Positions 50,316-59,928 are shown, counted from the first letter of the stretch. The stretch is 64,000 nucleotides of DNA from Sphingomonas sp. JUb134 (GCF_004341505.2 NZ_SLYP02000002.1:248001-312000), one strand, 5' to 3'. Numbers and translations are program-made. Notes: generated by a model not told the origin, from the sequence alone.

Positions 50316-50394
50316 ATGCAGGGCAGGCACTTCTGCTGTTCAGCAAGAAACCGCAGAACCGCCATTGTCGTCGGGATCGAAGAGGGAGTTCGCC

Positions 50395-52161
50395 ATGCAC
50401 TATAGTAGCGGAAACTACGAAGCTTTCGTGCGCCCCCGCAAACCTGAGGGCGCTGACAGGAAGACGGCCTGGTTCGTCGGCTCGGGTCTTGCGGGACTAG
50501 CGGGCGCGGCGTTCCTGATCCGCGACGGCGGCGTCGCCGGCGAGCGTATTACCATCCTTGAGGAGCTGCATGTTCCCGGCGGCGCGCTCGACGGCCTCGA
50601 CGTCCCCGAAAAGGGGTTCGTCATCCGCGGAGGGCGCGAGATGGAGGAGCATTTCGAATGCCTCTGGGATCTCTATCGCTCGATCCCTTCGCTGGAGATC
50701 GAGGATGCGAGTGTGCTCGACGAATTCTACCGGCTCAACAAGGACGATCCGAATTTTTCGCTGCAGCGCGTCACGCAGAACCAGGGCCAGGATGTGCCTG
50801 ACAAGGCTTTGCTGACACTCAGCGATCGCGCGCGAAGAGATCTGATCTCCGTCTTCCTCGCGACGCGGGAGGAGATGGAGAACAAGCGGATCAACGAAGT
50901 CTTCGGCGATGATTTCCTCAGGAGCAACTTCTGGCTCTACTGGCGCACCATGTTCGCCTTCGAGGAATGGCATTCCGCGCTTGAGATGAAGCTCTATCTC
51001 CATCGCTTCATCCACCATATCGGCAGTCTGGCGGATTTCTCCTCACTCAAGTTCAACCGCTACAATCAATATGAATCGATGGTCCTGCCGCTGGTCAACT
51101 GGCTGCAGGATCGCGGCGTCAGGTTTCGCTACGGCGTCGAGGTCACCGACGTCGATTTCGACATCCGGCCCGGCCGCAAACAGGCGACCCGGATTGCCTG
51201 GATCGAAAACGGGGTCGAAGGCGGCGTCGATCTCGGCGCCGACGACCTCGTCTTCATCACCATCGGATCGCTGACCGAGAATTCCGACAATGGCGATCAT
51301 CATACACCGGCCAGGCTGAATGAGGGGCCGGCGCCGGCCTGGGACCTGTGGCGCCGGATCGCGGCCAAGGACCCGGCCTTTGGTCGTCCCGACGTGTTTG
51401 GATCCCATATCCCGGAAACCAAATGGGCGTCGGCGACCATCACCACGCTCGACGCGCGCATTCCGGCGTACATTCGCAAGATCGCCAGGCGCGATCCGTT
51501 CAGCGGCACGGTGGTGACCGGCGGCATCATCACGGTCAAGGACTCGAGCTGGCTGCTGAGCTGGACGGTGAGCCGGCAACCCCACTTCAGGAAGCAGCCG
51601 AAGGACCAGATCGTCGCCTGGTTCTATGCCTTGTTCGTCGACCGACCCGGCGACTATGTGAAGAAGCCGATGCAGGACTGTACGGGCGAGGAGATCACGC
51701 AAGAATGGCTCTATCATCTCGGCGTGCCGGTCGAGGATATTCCTGGGCTCGCCGCGACGGGGGCGACGACCGTGCCGGTGATGATGCCCTACATCACCGC
51801 CTTCTTCATGCCGCGCCAGGCCGGCGACCGGCCGGACGTGGTGCCCGAGGGCGCGGTCAACTTCGCCTTTGTCGGCCAGTTTGCCGAGTCGAAGCAGCGT
51901 GATTGTATCTTCACGACGGAATATTCGGTGCGCACGCCGATGGAGGCCGTCTACACGCTGATGAAGGTCGAACGCGGCGTGCCGGAAGTGTTCAACTCAA
52001 CCTATGATATCCGCACGCTTCTGGCCACAATCGGGCCGCTCAGGGATGGCAAAGGGATCGACATTCCCGGCCCGTCCTTCCTGCGCAAGCTGTTGATGAA
52101 GAAGCTTGAAGGCACAGAGATCGCCCAGCTGTTGGAAGAGTTTCATCTCCTTTCGCGATAG
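50395..52161 (+). CDS. ohyA: Oleate hydratase
   Basis: A 588-residue FAD-binding protein of the MCRA/oleate hydratase family, which adds water to the cis-9 double bond of oleate. The nucleotide-binding fold is FVGSGLAGLAGAAFLI with acidic end EELHVPGGALDG, then RGGREMEEHFECLWDL. Later motifs are KFNRYNQYESMVLPLVNWL and VGQFAESKQRDCIFT. The ATG at 50395 follows AGAGGGAG. It lies 79 bp after atpG and may share its transcript. Confidence 0.93.
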   Translation: MHYSSGNYEAFVRPRKPEGADRKTAWFVGSGLAGLAGAAFLIRDGGVAGERITILEELHVPGGALDGLDVPEKGFVIRGGREMEEHFECLWDLYRSIPSLEIEDASVLDEFYRLNKDDPNFSLQRVTQNQGQDVPDKALLTLSDRARRDLISVFLATREEMENKRINEVFGDDFLRSNFWLYWRTMFAFEEWHSALEMKLYLHRFIHHIGSLADFSSLKFNRYNQYESMVLPLVNWLQDRGVRFRYGVEVTDVDFDIRPGRKQATRIAWIENGVEGGVDLGADDLVFITIGSLTENSDNGDHHTPARLNEGPAPAWDLWRRIAAKDPAFGRPDVFGSHIPETKWASATITTLDARIPAYIRKIARRDPFSGTVVTGGIITVKDSSWLLSWTVSRQPHFRKQPKDQIVAWFYALFVDRPGDYVKKPMQDCTGEEITQEWLYHLGVPVEDIPGLAATGATTVPVMMPYITAFFMPRQAGDRPDVVPEGAVNFAFVGQFAESKQRDCIFTTEYSVRTPMEAVYTLMKVERGVPEVFNSTYDIRTLLATIGPLRDGKGIDIPGPSFLRKLLMKKLEGTEIAQLLEEFHLLSR

Positions 52162-52304
52162 CAATCAAGCGCGACCCTTCGCCTGGGCTCACGAAAATTC
52201 CGCCAAAAGCTGATGAACAACGTCGATGCATCCCGGCAGGCACTATGTCCGCGCCATCAGGTGACACGCAGAGATTCAACCGCAGCAGCCCTGGCCGCCT
52301 TTAC

Positions 52305-52925
52305 CTACAGCGGCCTTCCCATTCCAGCCGCAAAGGCGATCCGCAAGGTTTCGGCAAGGGTACGGACTCCAAGCTTGGACATGATGCTCGCGCGATGGAC
52401 TTCGACCGTCCGTGAAGAAATGCCCAGATCATAGGCGATGGTCTTGTTCGGAAGGCCTTGCGCAAGGCCTTCGAGAACATCCCGTTCGCGCGGTGTCAGT
52501 AGATCGACCTGTCGGCATGCCTCGGCTTCTTCGAGAGCGCGCCCCTCGGCCGTGTCGATGCGCGCGAACGCTCGGTCTATCGCATCGAGCAGCAGCGCCC
52601 GTTCGATAGGTTTGGCCAGGAAATCGACAGCACCCGCCTTCATCGCTTGGACAGCAAGCGCAATGTCTCCGTTGCCGGTCAGCATCACGACTGGCATGCT
52701 TATATCCATCTGCGTCAGCGCTGCCTGAACCTGTAGACCGTTCATGTCCGGCATGTGCATGTCGAGAACGATGCTACCTCTTTCAGCTTCATCTGCAATT
52801 TTCAGAAAGTCGACTCCCGAGCCATAGGTCTCGACGGCAAATCCCGCTGTCCTTAATGTGAATCCTACAGCTTTCCTGATTGTTTCTTCGTCATCAATGA
52901 CATGAACGACGCGCTTGCTCTCCAT
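52305..52925 (-). CDS. Second FixJ family response regulator
   Basis: A 206-residue receiver plus LuxR-type helix-turn-helix protein: Asp55 in SIVLDMHMPDMNG, lysine in FLAKPI, and LTPRERDVLEGLAQGLPNKT. It is a close paralogue of the FixJ at 25508-26131, above all in the DNA-binding domain, but has no kinase gene beside it. It may take phosphate from the FixL at 26121-27686 or from a kinase elsewhere. It is convergent with ohyA. Confidence 0.88.
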   Translation of the reverse strand: MESKRVVHVIDDEETIRKAVGFTLRTAGFAVETYGSGVDFLKIADEAERGSIVLDMHMPDMNGLQVQAALTQMDISMPVVMLTGNGDIALAVQAMKAGAVDFLAKPIERALLLDAIDRAFARIDTAEGRALEEAEACRQVDLLTPRERDVLEGLAQGLPNKTIAYDLGISSRTVEVHRASIMSKLGVRTLAETLRIAFAAGMGRPL

Positions 52926-53269
52926 GGCCCCCCGGACGTGTTGGCATTGCTGCGCACCCCAGCGGGCACAGCTTCAAAGGGGAGACCTTCTACGGGTAGG
53001 ACCATGGTCCAAGGTCAAGGCCGAAATACCGCCGCATCACAACAGGCAAGGCAGGTGCTCGGCGAGAGGGGGGTAAGCGACCCGGCATCATGTGCCGAAC
53101 TTTGCGAGATGACCGCTCTTGCGAACGGGGCGGCGCTCCCTCTGGTCTCCCGGCGGCAAGGCGCCGCAAGACGCTGCCGCCGGGAGTGGGCACGCCTCTT
53201 GGGGGATGAGCGCGCTGGTTGCTCCTAAGCTCGACGCGTCATGTTGTCATGGCAAGAAGCTGATAATCG
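52926..53269. other. Intergenic region with GC-rich hairpin
   Basis: No gene is seen. Perfect 12-bp arms CTCCCGGCGGCA (53147-53158) and TGCCGCCGGGAG (53175-53186) form a hairpin without a following T-run. It may end transcription from the right-hand minus-strand genes. The upstream region of the second FixJ gene lies at its left edge. Confidence 0.35.
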
Positions 53270-53714
53270 CTATTCTGTGTCAGCAGCGCGCCGTAACGCC
53301 GATGTCCGGGGCGGATCGCAGCTCCGCTCGCGCGCCGCTACGGCACGGCGAATCCGATTCAGCACGAACCGGTGATCATAGGGTTTTGAGATCGAAGGCT
53401 GATCATCGCAGAGATCGCCCGCCTTCCGTGTCGCAGTTTCGATATTCCCGGCGAGGATGGCACCGATACCGGGTTGTTCCTGACGAACCAAGGATGCCAG
53501 GCCCGCGCCGCGCTCAGCGCGATCGAGCCAGCGCAGCGCTGCCATCACATCGTCGACCGGCACCGGGATGCTGGCGGGCGACGGAGGGCCGGTTGGCCCT
53601 CGACGGCGGAGCGATCGGACGCCCAGGATGCAAGGATGGCGGGCTTCACTTCGGGCTCAAGCTGCGGGTCCGAGCAACGATGAAGGGATCAAGGAAAGAG
53701 CGTGTGTGCGACAT
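53270..53714 (-). pseudogene. Frameshifted remnant with response-regulator C-terminus
   Basis: A strong ribosome-binding site (AAAGGAGGATAT) precedes an ATG at 53714 that reads only 22 codons in frame. Meaningful sequence then continues in two other frames: LEPEVKPAILASWASDRSAV and, from about 53570, VPVDDVMAALRWLDRAERGA, followed by ILAGNIETATRKAGDLCDDQ, PSISKPYDHRFVLNRIRRAV. The last part resembles the end of a receiver domain (lysine in SKPYD). It looks like a fused and frameshifted gene relic. Confidence 0.4.
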
Positions 53715-53883
53715 GACATATCCTCCTTTCCTGCCGCGACTTTCTCCGAAAGCGAAGTTCCCGGAAGATTGGTTCGGGCTCGTGTAGGGTCAATGGATGG
53801 GAATGCGCCCGGCGTTTGCCGGGCGTTCGTTTTCATCGTGCATTGAGCATTGAGTACTGAAGAACTGACGCGCAGCGCACCGT

Positions 53884-54768
53884 TCAAATTCCGTGACGAA
53901 CGGCCTCCGCAATCGCCGGCATCACGTCGATATCATTAGAGGTATGCGCAACAGCGTTCGTGCTGACGATCCTCTCGACGAGCCCACCCAGGACTTGCGC
54001 TGCATCGCCGGCGAAAAGCGGATGCACGACCACGCAATCCGGTCGCGCGAACCCCATGCCGACCAGCTGGCGCGCCGCCTCGGCGAGGGTCCGGCCGGAT
54101 GAGGCGATATCGTCGACCAGCACCGGCTGGCGATCGAGAAACGCTGGGGCATTCGGAATCGAGATGGTGACGTCACGGTCGCCGGACCGGATTTTCTCGC
54201 ACACGAGAAACGGAGCATCGGCATCGGCCGCCACCTGCGAGACCCACTGTTCGCTTTCCAGGTCCGGACCGATGATCAGCGGACGAGCGACATTGCGCTT
54301 GATCCACGAGGCCAGAAGTGGCGCGGCATGAACAACCTGGGTCGGGATGCGGTAGATTTCCGACAACGCATGATAGCGATGGAGATGCGGATCGACCGTC
54401 ACCAGCCAGTCGAGATGGCGGGACAGAATCGCGGCAAAGGTTCGCGACGTCACCGCCTCGCCGGCATGGAAGCGTATGTCCTGGCGCATGTAAGCGAGGT
54501 AGGGGGCGACGAGCCCGATCCTGCGAGCGCCCAGATCGCGCGCGGTGTCGGCTGCGAACAGCAGCGGCAACAGCTTGGCGTCCGGATGATCGAGACTGCA
54601 CAGCAGGATGACGTCGCGGTCGCTGATGTCGCTTACGACCCTGAGATAGGTTTCCCCGTCGGGAAACTGACGATGCTCGATCGTGCCGACCTCTGCATCG
54701 AGTGCGGCGGATAGCGGCTGTGCCAGGGCCTCGCTGCCAGACAGCGCGAACAGCACGGGACGGTTCAT
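53884..54768 (-). CDS. Ribose-phosphate pyrophosphokinase-like protein
   Basis: A 294-residue PRPP synthetase homologue: FPDGETYLRV, YLAYMRQDIRFHAGE, VTVDPHLHRYHAL, and the PRPP-binding loop PVLVDDIASSGRTL. It is shorter than housekeeping Prs (about 315) and the loop differs from the usual DDMIDTGGT. It overlaps the next gene by four bases, so it acts with the phosphorylase-like protein rather than as the main Prs. Confidence 0.85.
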   Translation of the reverse strand: MNRPVLFALSGSEALAQPLSAALDAEVGTIEHRQFPDGETYLRVVSDISDRDVILLCSLDHPDAKLLPLLFAADTARDLGARRIGLVAPYLAYMRQDIRFHAGEAVTSRTFAAILSRHLDWLVTVDPHLHRYHALSEIYRIPTQVVHAAPLLASWIKRNVARPLIIGPDLESEQWVSQVAADADAPFLVCEKIRSGDRDVTISIPNAPAFLDRQPVLVDDIASSGRTLAEAARQLVGMGFARPDCVVVHPLFAGDAAQVLGGLVERIVSTNAVAHTSNDIDVMPAIAEAVRHGI

Positions 54769-56303
54769 AGCGCTTCAATCCCGAAGATCGGCCCGTCGCT
54801 CACCGCATAGGCCGCCGCATAATCGAGCTCGCCCGGGCTCTCGGCATGAATGGTGCTCAAGGGAGCCCCGGCATCCACCATCTGGTTCAGCCGACACTGC
54901 AGCGCGACGCCGGCGGCCTTGGCCATCGGCGCGCCGGCAAGCTTCGCGACCGTCGCGAGCTTGCGATTGTCGATACTCACCAGGCGGCCGCTATAGGGAG
55001 CGATCATATCCTGTTGGAACCGGGCGACCGGTGGAGCCCGCATGCCGCCCTGCGCTTCGCAGATACGTTGGAACTTGGCCCAGGCCCGGCCGCTTTCGAG
55101 GCACGCCCGCGCACGCGCATAGCCTTCGCCGGCCGGGGCCGCGTCCGCGAGCTCAAGCAGTCCTCCCGCCAGCTCGCAGGCCCGGTGGGCGAGATCCTCG
55201 GCGCCAGGCTGCCCCTGGAGCACGGCAAGGATATCCTGCGCCTCGAGCGCCGGACCGATGCCCCGTCCGATCGGCTCCGCGCCGGGGCCGCGCATCACGC
55301 GCGTGCGAAGCCCGAAGGCTTGGGCGACCGAGCTCAGCGCGCGCTCGAGGGTGTCGGCGGCAGCGGCTCCGCGGACCTTGGCGGTCGGCCCGACCGGGAT
55401 GTCGATGACCAGATGGGTCGCACCGGCCGCGACTTTCTTGGACAGCACCGAGGCGACCATCTGCCCGACGGCATCGATATCGAGCACGCGCTCCACGCCG
55501 ATGATCACGTCGTCGGCAGGGCTGAGATTGACGGCGCCGCCCCAGGCGATGCAGCCGCCTTCGCGCTCGACCACCTTGCGGATTGCGGAAACGTCGAGGT
55601 CGACAGGTGCCAGCACCTCCATCGTGTCCGCCGTGCCGGCCGGCGAGGTGATCGCCCGCGACGATGTCTTGGGCATGATCAGGCCCTCCGCGGCCATGAT
55701 CGAGACGATGATCGGCGTGGTGCGATTGCCCGGCAATCCACCGACGCTATGCTTGTCGACGATGACCGTTCCGGGCCACTGCAATCGCTCGCCGACATCG
55801 ACCATCGCCCTGGTCAGGCTGATCGTTTCGTCCGTATCGAGCGGGACCGCCGAGCAGGCCGTGACGAATGCCGAGAGATGGACATCGCTATAGCGTCGCT
55901 CGGCGATGTCGGTGATGATCGCTGAAAAAGCCCCGTCACTGAGACGATTGCCATAGATACGCCGACGCACTTCGGCGAGCGAGGCGAGAGGCTGGGCGTG
56001 CGCGATCTCGACCGGATCGCCCTCGCTGACGCCGAGCCGCTGCCATGCGGATTCCGAGAGGCCGATCTCGCCGGGCGCTGGAGCCTCCGCGGAACTGTGC
56101 AGCAGCGAGACGACGATTTCCCGCCCGCCGGCGCGCAGCGCGACCTGCGCGCGGGACGCAAGACCTTCCGAGCGGCAGACGGGACAGTCGTGGCGCATGA
56201 CCGCGATCAGATCGCTACCGGCACCCGACAGGCCGATGCGGCGTGCCCGCAGCGTCGTCGCGACAGACTCTGCTTCGGCGTTCTCGATGATCCCGGGCTT
56301 CAC
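54765..56303 (-). CDS. Thymidine phosphorylase / AMP phosphorylase-like protein
   Basis: A 512-residue protein of the pyrimidine-nucleoside phosphorylase family in its long form, with an extra N-terminal domain of about 85 residues as in archaeal AMP phosphorylase. The signature VDKHSVGGLPGNRTTPIIVS and SRAITSPAGTADTMEVL are present. It splits nucleosides or NMPs with phosphate. The overlap with the PRPP-synthetase-like gene and with the hydrolase gene upstream suggests one nucleotide-salvage unit. Confidence 0.85.
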   Translation of the reverse strand: MKPGIIENAEAESVATTLRARRIGLSGAGSDLIAVMRHDCPVCRSEGLASRAQVALRAGGREIVVSLLHSSAEAPAPGEIGLSESAWQRLGVSEGDPVEIAHAQPLASLAEVRRRIYGNRLSDGAFSAIITDIAERRYSDVHLSAFVTACSAVPLDTDETISLTRAMVDVGERLQWPGTVIVDKHSVGGLPGNRTTPIIVSIMAAEGLIMPKTSSRAITSPAGTADTMEVLAPVDLDVSAIRKVVEREGGCIAWGGAVNLSPADDVIIGVERVLDIDAVGQMVASVLSKKVAAGATHLVIDIPVGPTAKVRGAAAADTLERALSSVAQAFGLRTRVMRGPGAEPIGRGIGPALEAQDILAVLQGQPGAEDLAHRACELAGGLLELADAAPAGEGYARARACLESGRAWAKFQRICEAQGGMRAPPVARFQQDMIAPYSGRLVSIDNRKLATVAKLAGAPMAKAAGVALQCRLNQMVDAGAPLSTIHAESPGELDYAAAYAVSDGPIFGIEAL

Positions 56304-57760
56304 GCGAGCATGCCCCAGCTACCCAGCGCCGGTACGCTGCATGCCCAGCCCAGTTCCTCCGAGACACGCTTCGCCAGGACGTGGGCGCCGGTCGGCTCGC
56401 CATGGGTGACATAGACGTGGCGCGGGGCCTCGTGCAGCGAGCCGAGCCAGCGCATGAGCTCGTCGCTGTCGGCATGCGCCGAGAGCATCGTCAGGTTGGC
56501 GACCTCGGCTTCGACCGGGATATACTCGCCGTGGATCTTGATCGTCCGGGCGCCGCCGATCATGGCGGCGCCGCGGGTGCCCGCCGCCTGGAAGCCCGAG
56601 AAGAGGATGAGGTTCTTCCCATCCGGCGCGAAGCGCTTGAGATGGTGGAGCACGCGGCCGCCCGTTGCCATTCCGCTGGCCGAGATGATGACCTTTGGGG
56701 CGGGGTTGGCGGTGAGTTCCTTGGATTCCTCCACTTCGCGCACATAGTGCGCGACGCTGCACGCCGCTTCGCACTCGGCGCGGGCCAGGCGATGCTCGTC
56801 CATGAAATCGCACATCAGCCCGCTCGCGTTGATCGCCATCGGGCTGTCGAGGAAGATCGGGATGTCGCGGAGGCGTCCCTGCGCGCGCAGACGCGAGAAA
56901 TGATAGAGAAGCGACTGGACCCGTCCCACGGCGAAGGCCGGGATCACCACCGTCCCTCCTCTCTCGACGCATCGTTCGACATGATCTCCAAGCGTCTTTG
57001 TCGGATCGACCTGCTCGTGGCGCCGATCGCCATAGGTCGATTCCACCAGGACATAGTCGGCGCGCGCGGGCGGCTCGGGATCTTTCATCACCGAATCGCC
57101 GTAACGGCCGATGTCGCCTGAGAAGAGGATTGTCCGCCCCTTCCAGTCGATCTCGATCGACGCCGCGCCGAGGATGTGGCCGGCGCGATGATAGCGCACC
57201 CTGATGCCGTCCGTGACTGCATGCCACGCTCCGAACTCGATCGGCCGGAAGAGCTGCAATGCCAGACGCGCGTCAGCCTGGGTGTAGAGCGGCAGCGCCG
57301 GCTGGTGCCTGGAGAAGCCGTGCCGGTTGGCGAACTCCGCATCCTTTTCCTGCAGATGACCGCTGTCGGGAAGAAGGAGCTCGCACAGGGCCGCGGTCGC
57401 CCGGGTGGCAAGGACGGTACCGTCCCAGCCCAGGCGCGCCATGCGCGGTAGCGCGCCCGAGTGATCGAGATGAGCGTGGGTCAGCAGGACTTGGCCGACA
57501 TCGGCGACTTCGGGTGGAATTGGCGCCCAATTAAGGCGGCGCAGATCCCTGGGTCCTTGAAACAGGCCGGAATCGACAACGATCTGAGTTTCACCATCGT
57601 CCACCAGATAACGCGACCCTGTGACCGTTCCCGATGCGCCGAGAAAGGCGACGCCGAGACCATCGGCCGGGCGCTTAGCCAGATCGATCCTTGCTTCGCG
57701 CTCGAGGACGGTCACGCCGGACTGGTTGCGGGAATGGTGCCGTTTCTTTCTCTTGTGCAT
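56300..57760 (-). CDS. Metallo-beta-lactamase/beta-CASP RNase-like hydrolase
   Basis: A 486-residue protein with the MBL motif LLTHAHLDHSGALP, a beta-CASP domain, and the C-terminal Zn-dependent segment (SASGMATGGRVLHHLK; LSAHADSDEL; VYVTHGEPTGAHVL). This is the RNA-processing exonuclease family (CPSF/YsiC type). The ATG at 57760 gives a basic N-terminus (MHKRKKRHHSRN); an upstream start at 57847 is less likely. It is the first gene of the three-gene unit. Confidence 0.88.
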   Translation of the reverse strand: MHKRKKRHHSRNQSGVTVLEREARIDLAKRPADGLGVAFLGASGTVTGSRYLVDDGETQIVVDSGLFQGPRDLRRLNWAPIPPEVADVGQVLLTHAHLDHSGALPRMARLGWDGTVLATRATAALCELLLPDSGHLQEKDAEFANRHGFSRHQPALPLYTQADARLALQLFRPIEFGAWHAVTDGIRVRYHRAGHILGAASIEIDWKGRTILFSGDIGRYGDSVMKDPEPPARADYVLVESTYGDRRHEQVDPTKTLGDHVERCVERGGTVVIPAFAVGRVQSLLYHFSRLRAQGRLRDIPIFLDSPMAINASGLMCDFMDEHRLARAECEAACSVAHYVREVEESKELTANPAPKVIISASGMATGGRVLHHLKRFAPDGKNLILFSGFQAAGTRGAAMIGGARTIKIHGEYIPVEAEVANLTMLSAHADSDELMRWLGSLHEAPRHVYVTHGEPTGAHVLAKRVSEELGWACSVPALGSWGMLA

Positions 57761-58011
57761 GGACGCGGGCCTGCCTCTCACGATTATGTTCGTGAGCGCA
57801 GCTTTGATTCGCGGACGCCGCACGCCTATACGCAAAAGCCGCAGCACGACTGCTGCTCCCGACAGTTGCGTCGCGCGAACACCGGTGGCCGATCCGATCG
57901 ATCACCTTACCCATGCTTGCGCGATGCCCTTCGGACTTCGCTCTCTACTTATACCTTGCTCCTTGGACTCGAGCCTATGCAGGCTGGAGGTTGACTAGAA
58001 GAGAACGGCAT

Positions 58012-58275
58012 ATGGGCGAACATGACCATCGCATGCGCAAGCGCGGCAAGATCGTTCTGATCGGCTTCCTGCTCGTCGCCAGCTTCTTCCTCATTACCGA
58101 GCATACCGCGCACTTCCTGGGTGTGCTGCCCTATCTCATCCTGCTCGCCTGCCCGCTCATGCACCTGTTCATGCACCACGGCCAAGGTGGGCATCAGCAT
58201 GGCCATGAGCCCGGCCAGGCACCCGCCGGCTTGCCGGCCAATCCCAACGGCCGCATCGAAGGAGAGTCGCGATGA
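58012..58275 (+). CDS. DUF2933 small membrane protein
   Basis: An 87-residue protein with two membrane helices (KIVLIGFLLVASFFLITEH; LPYLILLACPLMHLFMHH) and a His-rich tail (HHGQGGHQHGHEPG). The pattern is that of DUF2933 proteins, which recur in metal-resistance islands. The start at 58012 follows AGAGAA and its stop overlaps the next gene. Confidence 0.78.
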   Translation: MGEHDHRMRKRGKIVLIGFLLVASFFLITEHTAHFLGVLPYLILLACPLMHLFMHHGQGGHQHGHEPGQAPAGLPANPNGRIEGESR

Positions 58276-59021
58276 CGCACGCCGACTATGGCTATGGTCT
58301 GTGGGGGCTCGCGCTGGTCAATGCCGCCGTTTTCATCCTCTTTGCGTTCAGCTTCTTCAAGCCGGCAACGCGGCGCGACTGGCGCAGCTTCGGCGCGTTC
58401 AGTGCGTTCATCGTCGCGCTCTTCGCCGAAATGTATGGCTTCCCGCTCACCATCTTCCTGCTGTCGGGGTGGCTCCAGTCGCATTTCCCCGGCGTCGACT
58501 GGTGGAGCCACGATGCTGGCCACATCCTGGAAATGATGTTCGGCTGGCGCATCAATCCGCATTTCGGCCCGTTCCACATCGCCAGCTTTGTGCTGATTGG
58601 TGTAGGCTTTTGGCTAATCTCGATCGCGTGGACGGCGCTTCACACGAGTCAGCGCAAAAACGAATTGGCAATGACGGGGGTCTACGCCCGGGTGCGGCAC
58701 CCTCAATACGTAGGGTTCATCCTCGTCATGCTCGGTTTCTTGCTACAATGGCCGACGCTTCTGACGCTTGCCATGTTTCCGGTGCTGGTGGTGATGTACA
58801 TTCGTTTGGCTAAGCATGAGGAGAGATACGCGCTCGCGACCTACGGCGATAGCTACCGCCAGTACATGGCCCATGTTCCCGCCTTCTTCCCCAGCTTGCG
58901 TTGGAAGCGGGAGATTGCAGGACTGGCCTTCACAGGAAATGCTCGAATGGCAGGCCATCAGACGGACGGGCCGGTTAGCGAGGGTTCTCGAGAACACGAC
59001 AACATGCTGCCAGGAGGTTAG
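58272..59021 (+). CDS. Isoprenylcysteine carboxyl methyltransferase-like membrane protein
   Basis: A 249-residue membrane protein with about five helices and the ICMT/PEMT-like C-terminal motif (GVYARVRHPQYVGFILVMLG; AKHEERYALATYGDSYRQYM). Members methylate lipids or thiols using SAM. It is coupled to the DUF2933 gene by a four-base overlap. Its role in a metal island is unknown. Confidence 0.8.
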   Translation: MTHADYGYGLWGLALVNAAVFILFAFSFFKPATRRDWRSFGAFSAFIVALFAEMYGFPLTIFLLSGWLQSHFPGVDWWSHDAGHILEMMFGWRINPHFGPFHIASFVLIGVGFWLISIAWTALHTSQRKNELAMTGVYARVRHPQYVGFILVMLGFLLQWPTLLTLAMFPVLVVMYIRLAKHEERYALATYGDSYRQYMAHVPAFFPSLRWKREIAGLAFTGNARMAGHQTDGPVSEGSREHDNMLPGG

Positions 59022-59076
59022 ACGTTGTCCTCCTCCGCAAGATCATCACGAACATGACGAAATCGAGGGGGCGTAT

Positions 59077-59352
59077 GTGACCATGCAGGTGACGATCCTT
59101 GCGATTGTAGTAAACGGCGTTCCCGTCCTGAGCCTCCATCAGACCCGATCCGCGGCCTGGAAGCGGCTCATGAGATTCATAGACGCGAAATGGCCGGAGC
59201 GCCTGGGAGCGATGCTTCCCCCTGCCGAAGACGAAGCGAAGGCGCGCATGTTCTTTCGCGAGGAAGATAAAGACCTGTACGCGATCATCGACGCCGACAT
59301 ATCAGAGCTGCACGATGCCTTGGGGTGGGTCAAAGATCCCGTCGTTGGTTAG
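59077..59352 (+). CDS. Hypothetical small protein
   Basis: A 91-residue protein (GTG at 59077 after GAGGGGG; ATG at 59083 as alternative). It begins hydrophobic (MQVTILAIVVNGVPVLSLHQ) and continues amphipathic (AWKRLMRFIDAKWPERLGAM; FREEDKDLYAIIDADISELH). No family is recognised. It lies 55 bp after the methyltransferase gene and is followed by a strong hairpin, which fits a real transcript end. Confidence 0.5.
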   Translation: MTMQVTILAIVVNGVPVLSLHQTRSAAWKRLMRFIDAKWPERLGAMLPPAEDEAKARMFFREEDKDLYAIIDADISELHDALGWVKDPVVG

Positions 59353-59407
59353 CCCGTCACGCGATCGCCCTCGAAAAGCTGGGCCGCCCACCGATCGAGA
59401 TCGCAGC

Positions 59408-59440
59408 CACGTCCTGAACGTCACCGAAGTTCAGGACGTG
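59408..59440. terminator. Perfect 12-bp hairpin
   Basis: CACGTCCTGAAC (59408-59419) and GTTCAGGACGTG (59429-59440) pair perfectly around a 9-base loop, 55 bp after a stop codon. A T-run is absent, so it may be a terminator of the GC-rich type or a palindromic binding site. Confidence 0.4.
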
Positions 59441-59559
59441 ACCGAGCCCGGGCAGTGCGATCGGGCGCTATCTGTAAGCCGGACAAGCAACTGACCTGTT
59501 CGACCGCCGTGCCAGCGGGCTGATTGCCAAGGGCGCGGCCGGATTTTGCGTCGGCGCAA

Positions 59560-59905
59560 CGGGTGTCAGTCGGTGTCGGCCTCTACGGAGAGATGTGCAG
59601 CGGCTGTCATCTATCGCCCCGGCGCGGAGGAATCGGAGGTGAGCCAAGGCCCTTAACGGCAAGCCCCGAACTGGCGAGGGGTGGCGCAACGCCTCACGCC
59701 CGCTCAGCAGCCCTGGATTATCAAGCATGGTGTAAGCTGACGGCCGAGCCGGCGGGGGGCAAGACGCACCGGATCCCCTGTCTGGGACACGGTGGCGTTC
59801 GTGCGCTAACTCTCGGGGATGACGGCTGAGCCGTACAAGCGCTGGTCGCGGGCGCACCTGTCGGCCACGCGGGATGATGAAGAATCTGGCAGGCACGAAA
59901 TGAGA
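59560..59905 (+). pseudogene. Decayed cytochrome c gene
   Basis: A haem motif CSGCH in GLYGEMCSGCHLSPR is followed, in shifting frames, by PWIIKHGV and VWDTVAFVR ... GMTAEPYKRWS. These are the landmarks of small periplasmic c-type cytochromes found in copper clusters. At least two frameshifts and stop codons interrupt the reading frame, so the gene is dead. Confidence 0.5.
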
Positions 59906-59928
59906 CACGCAAGGATGGAGATTCGACC

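Noticed and set aside
53147..53186. Hairpin as a small RNA or riboswitch
   Set aside because: A single GC-rich stem without conserved loops or promoter; treated only as a possible terminator.
53119..53787. 222-aa plus-strand open frame
   Set aside because: Low-complexity Arg/Ser/Pro-rich translation overlapping a minus-strand relic with a strong ribosome-binding site and receiver-like sequence.
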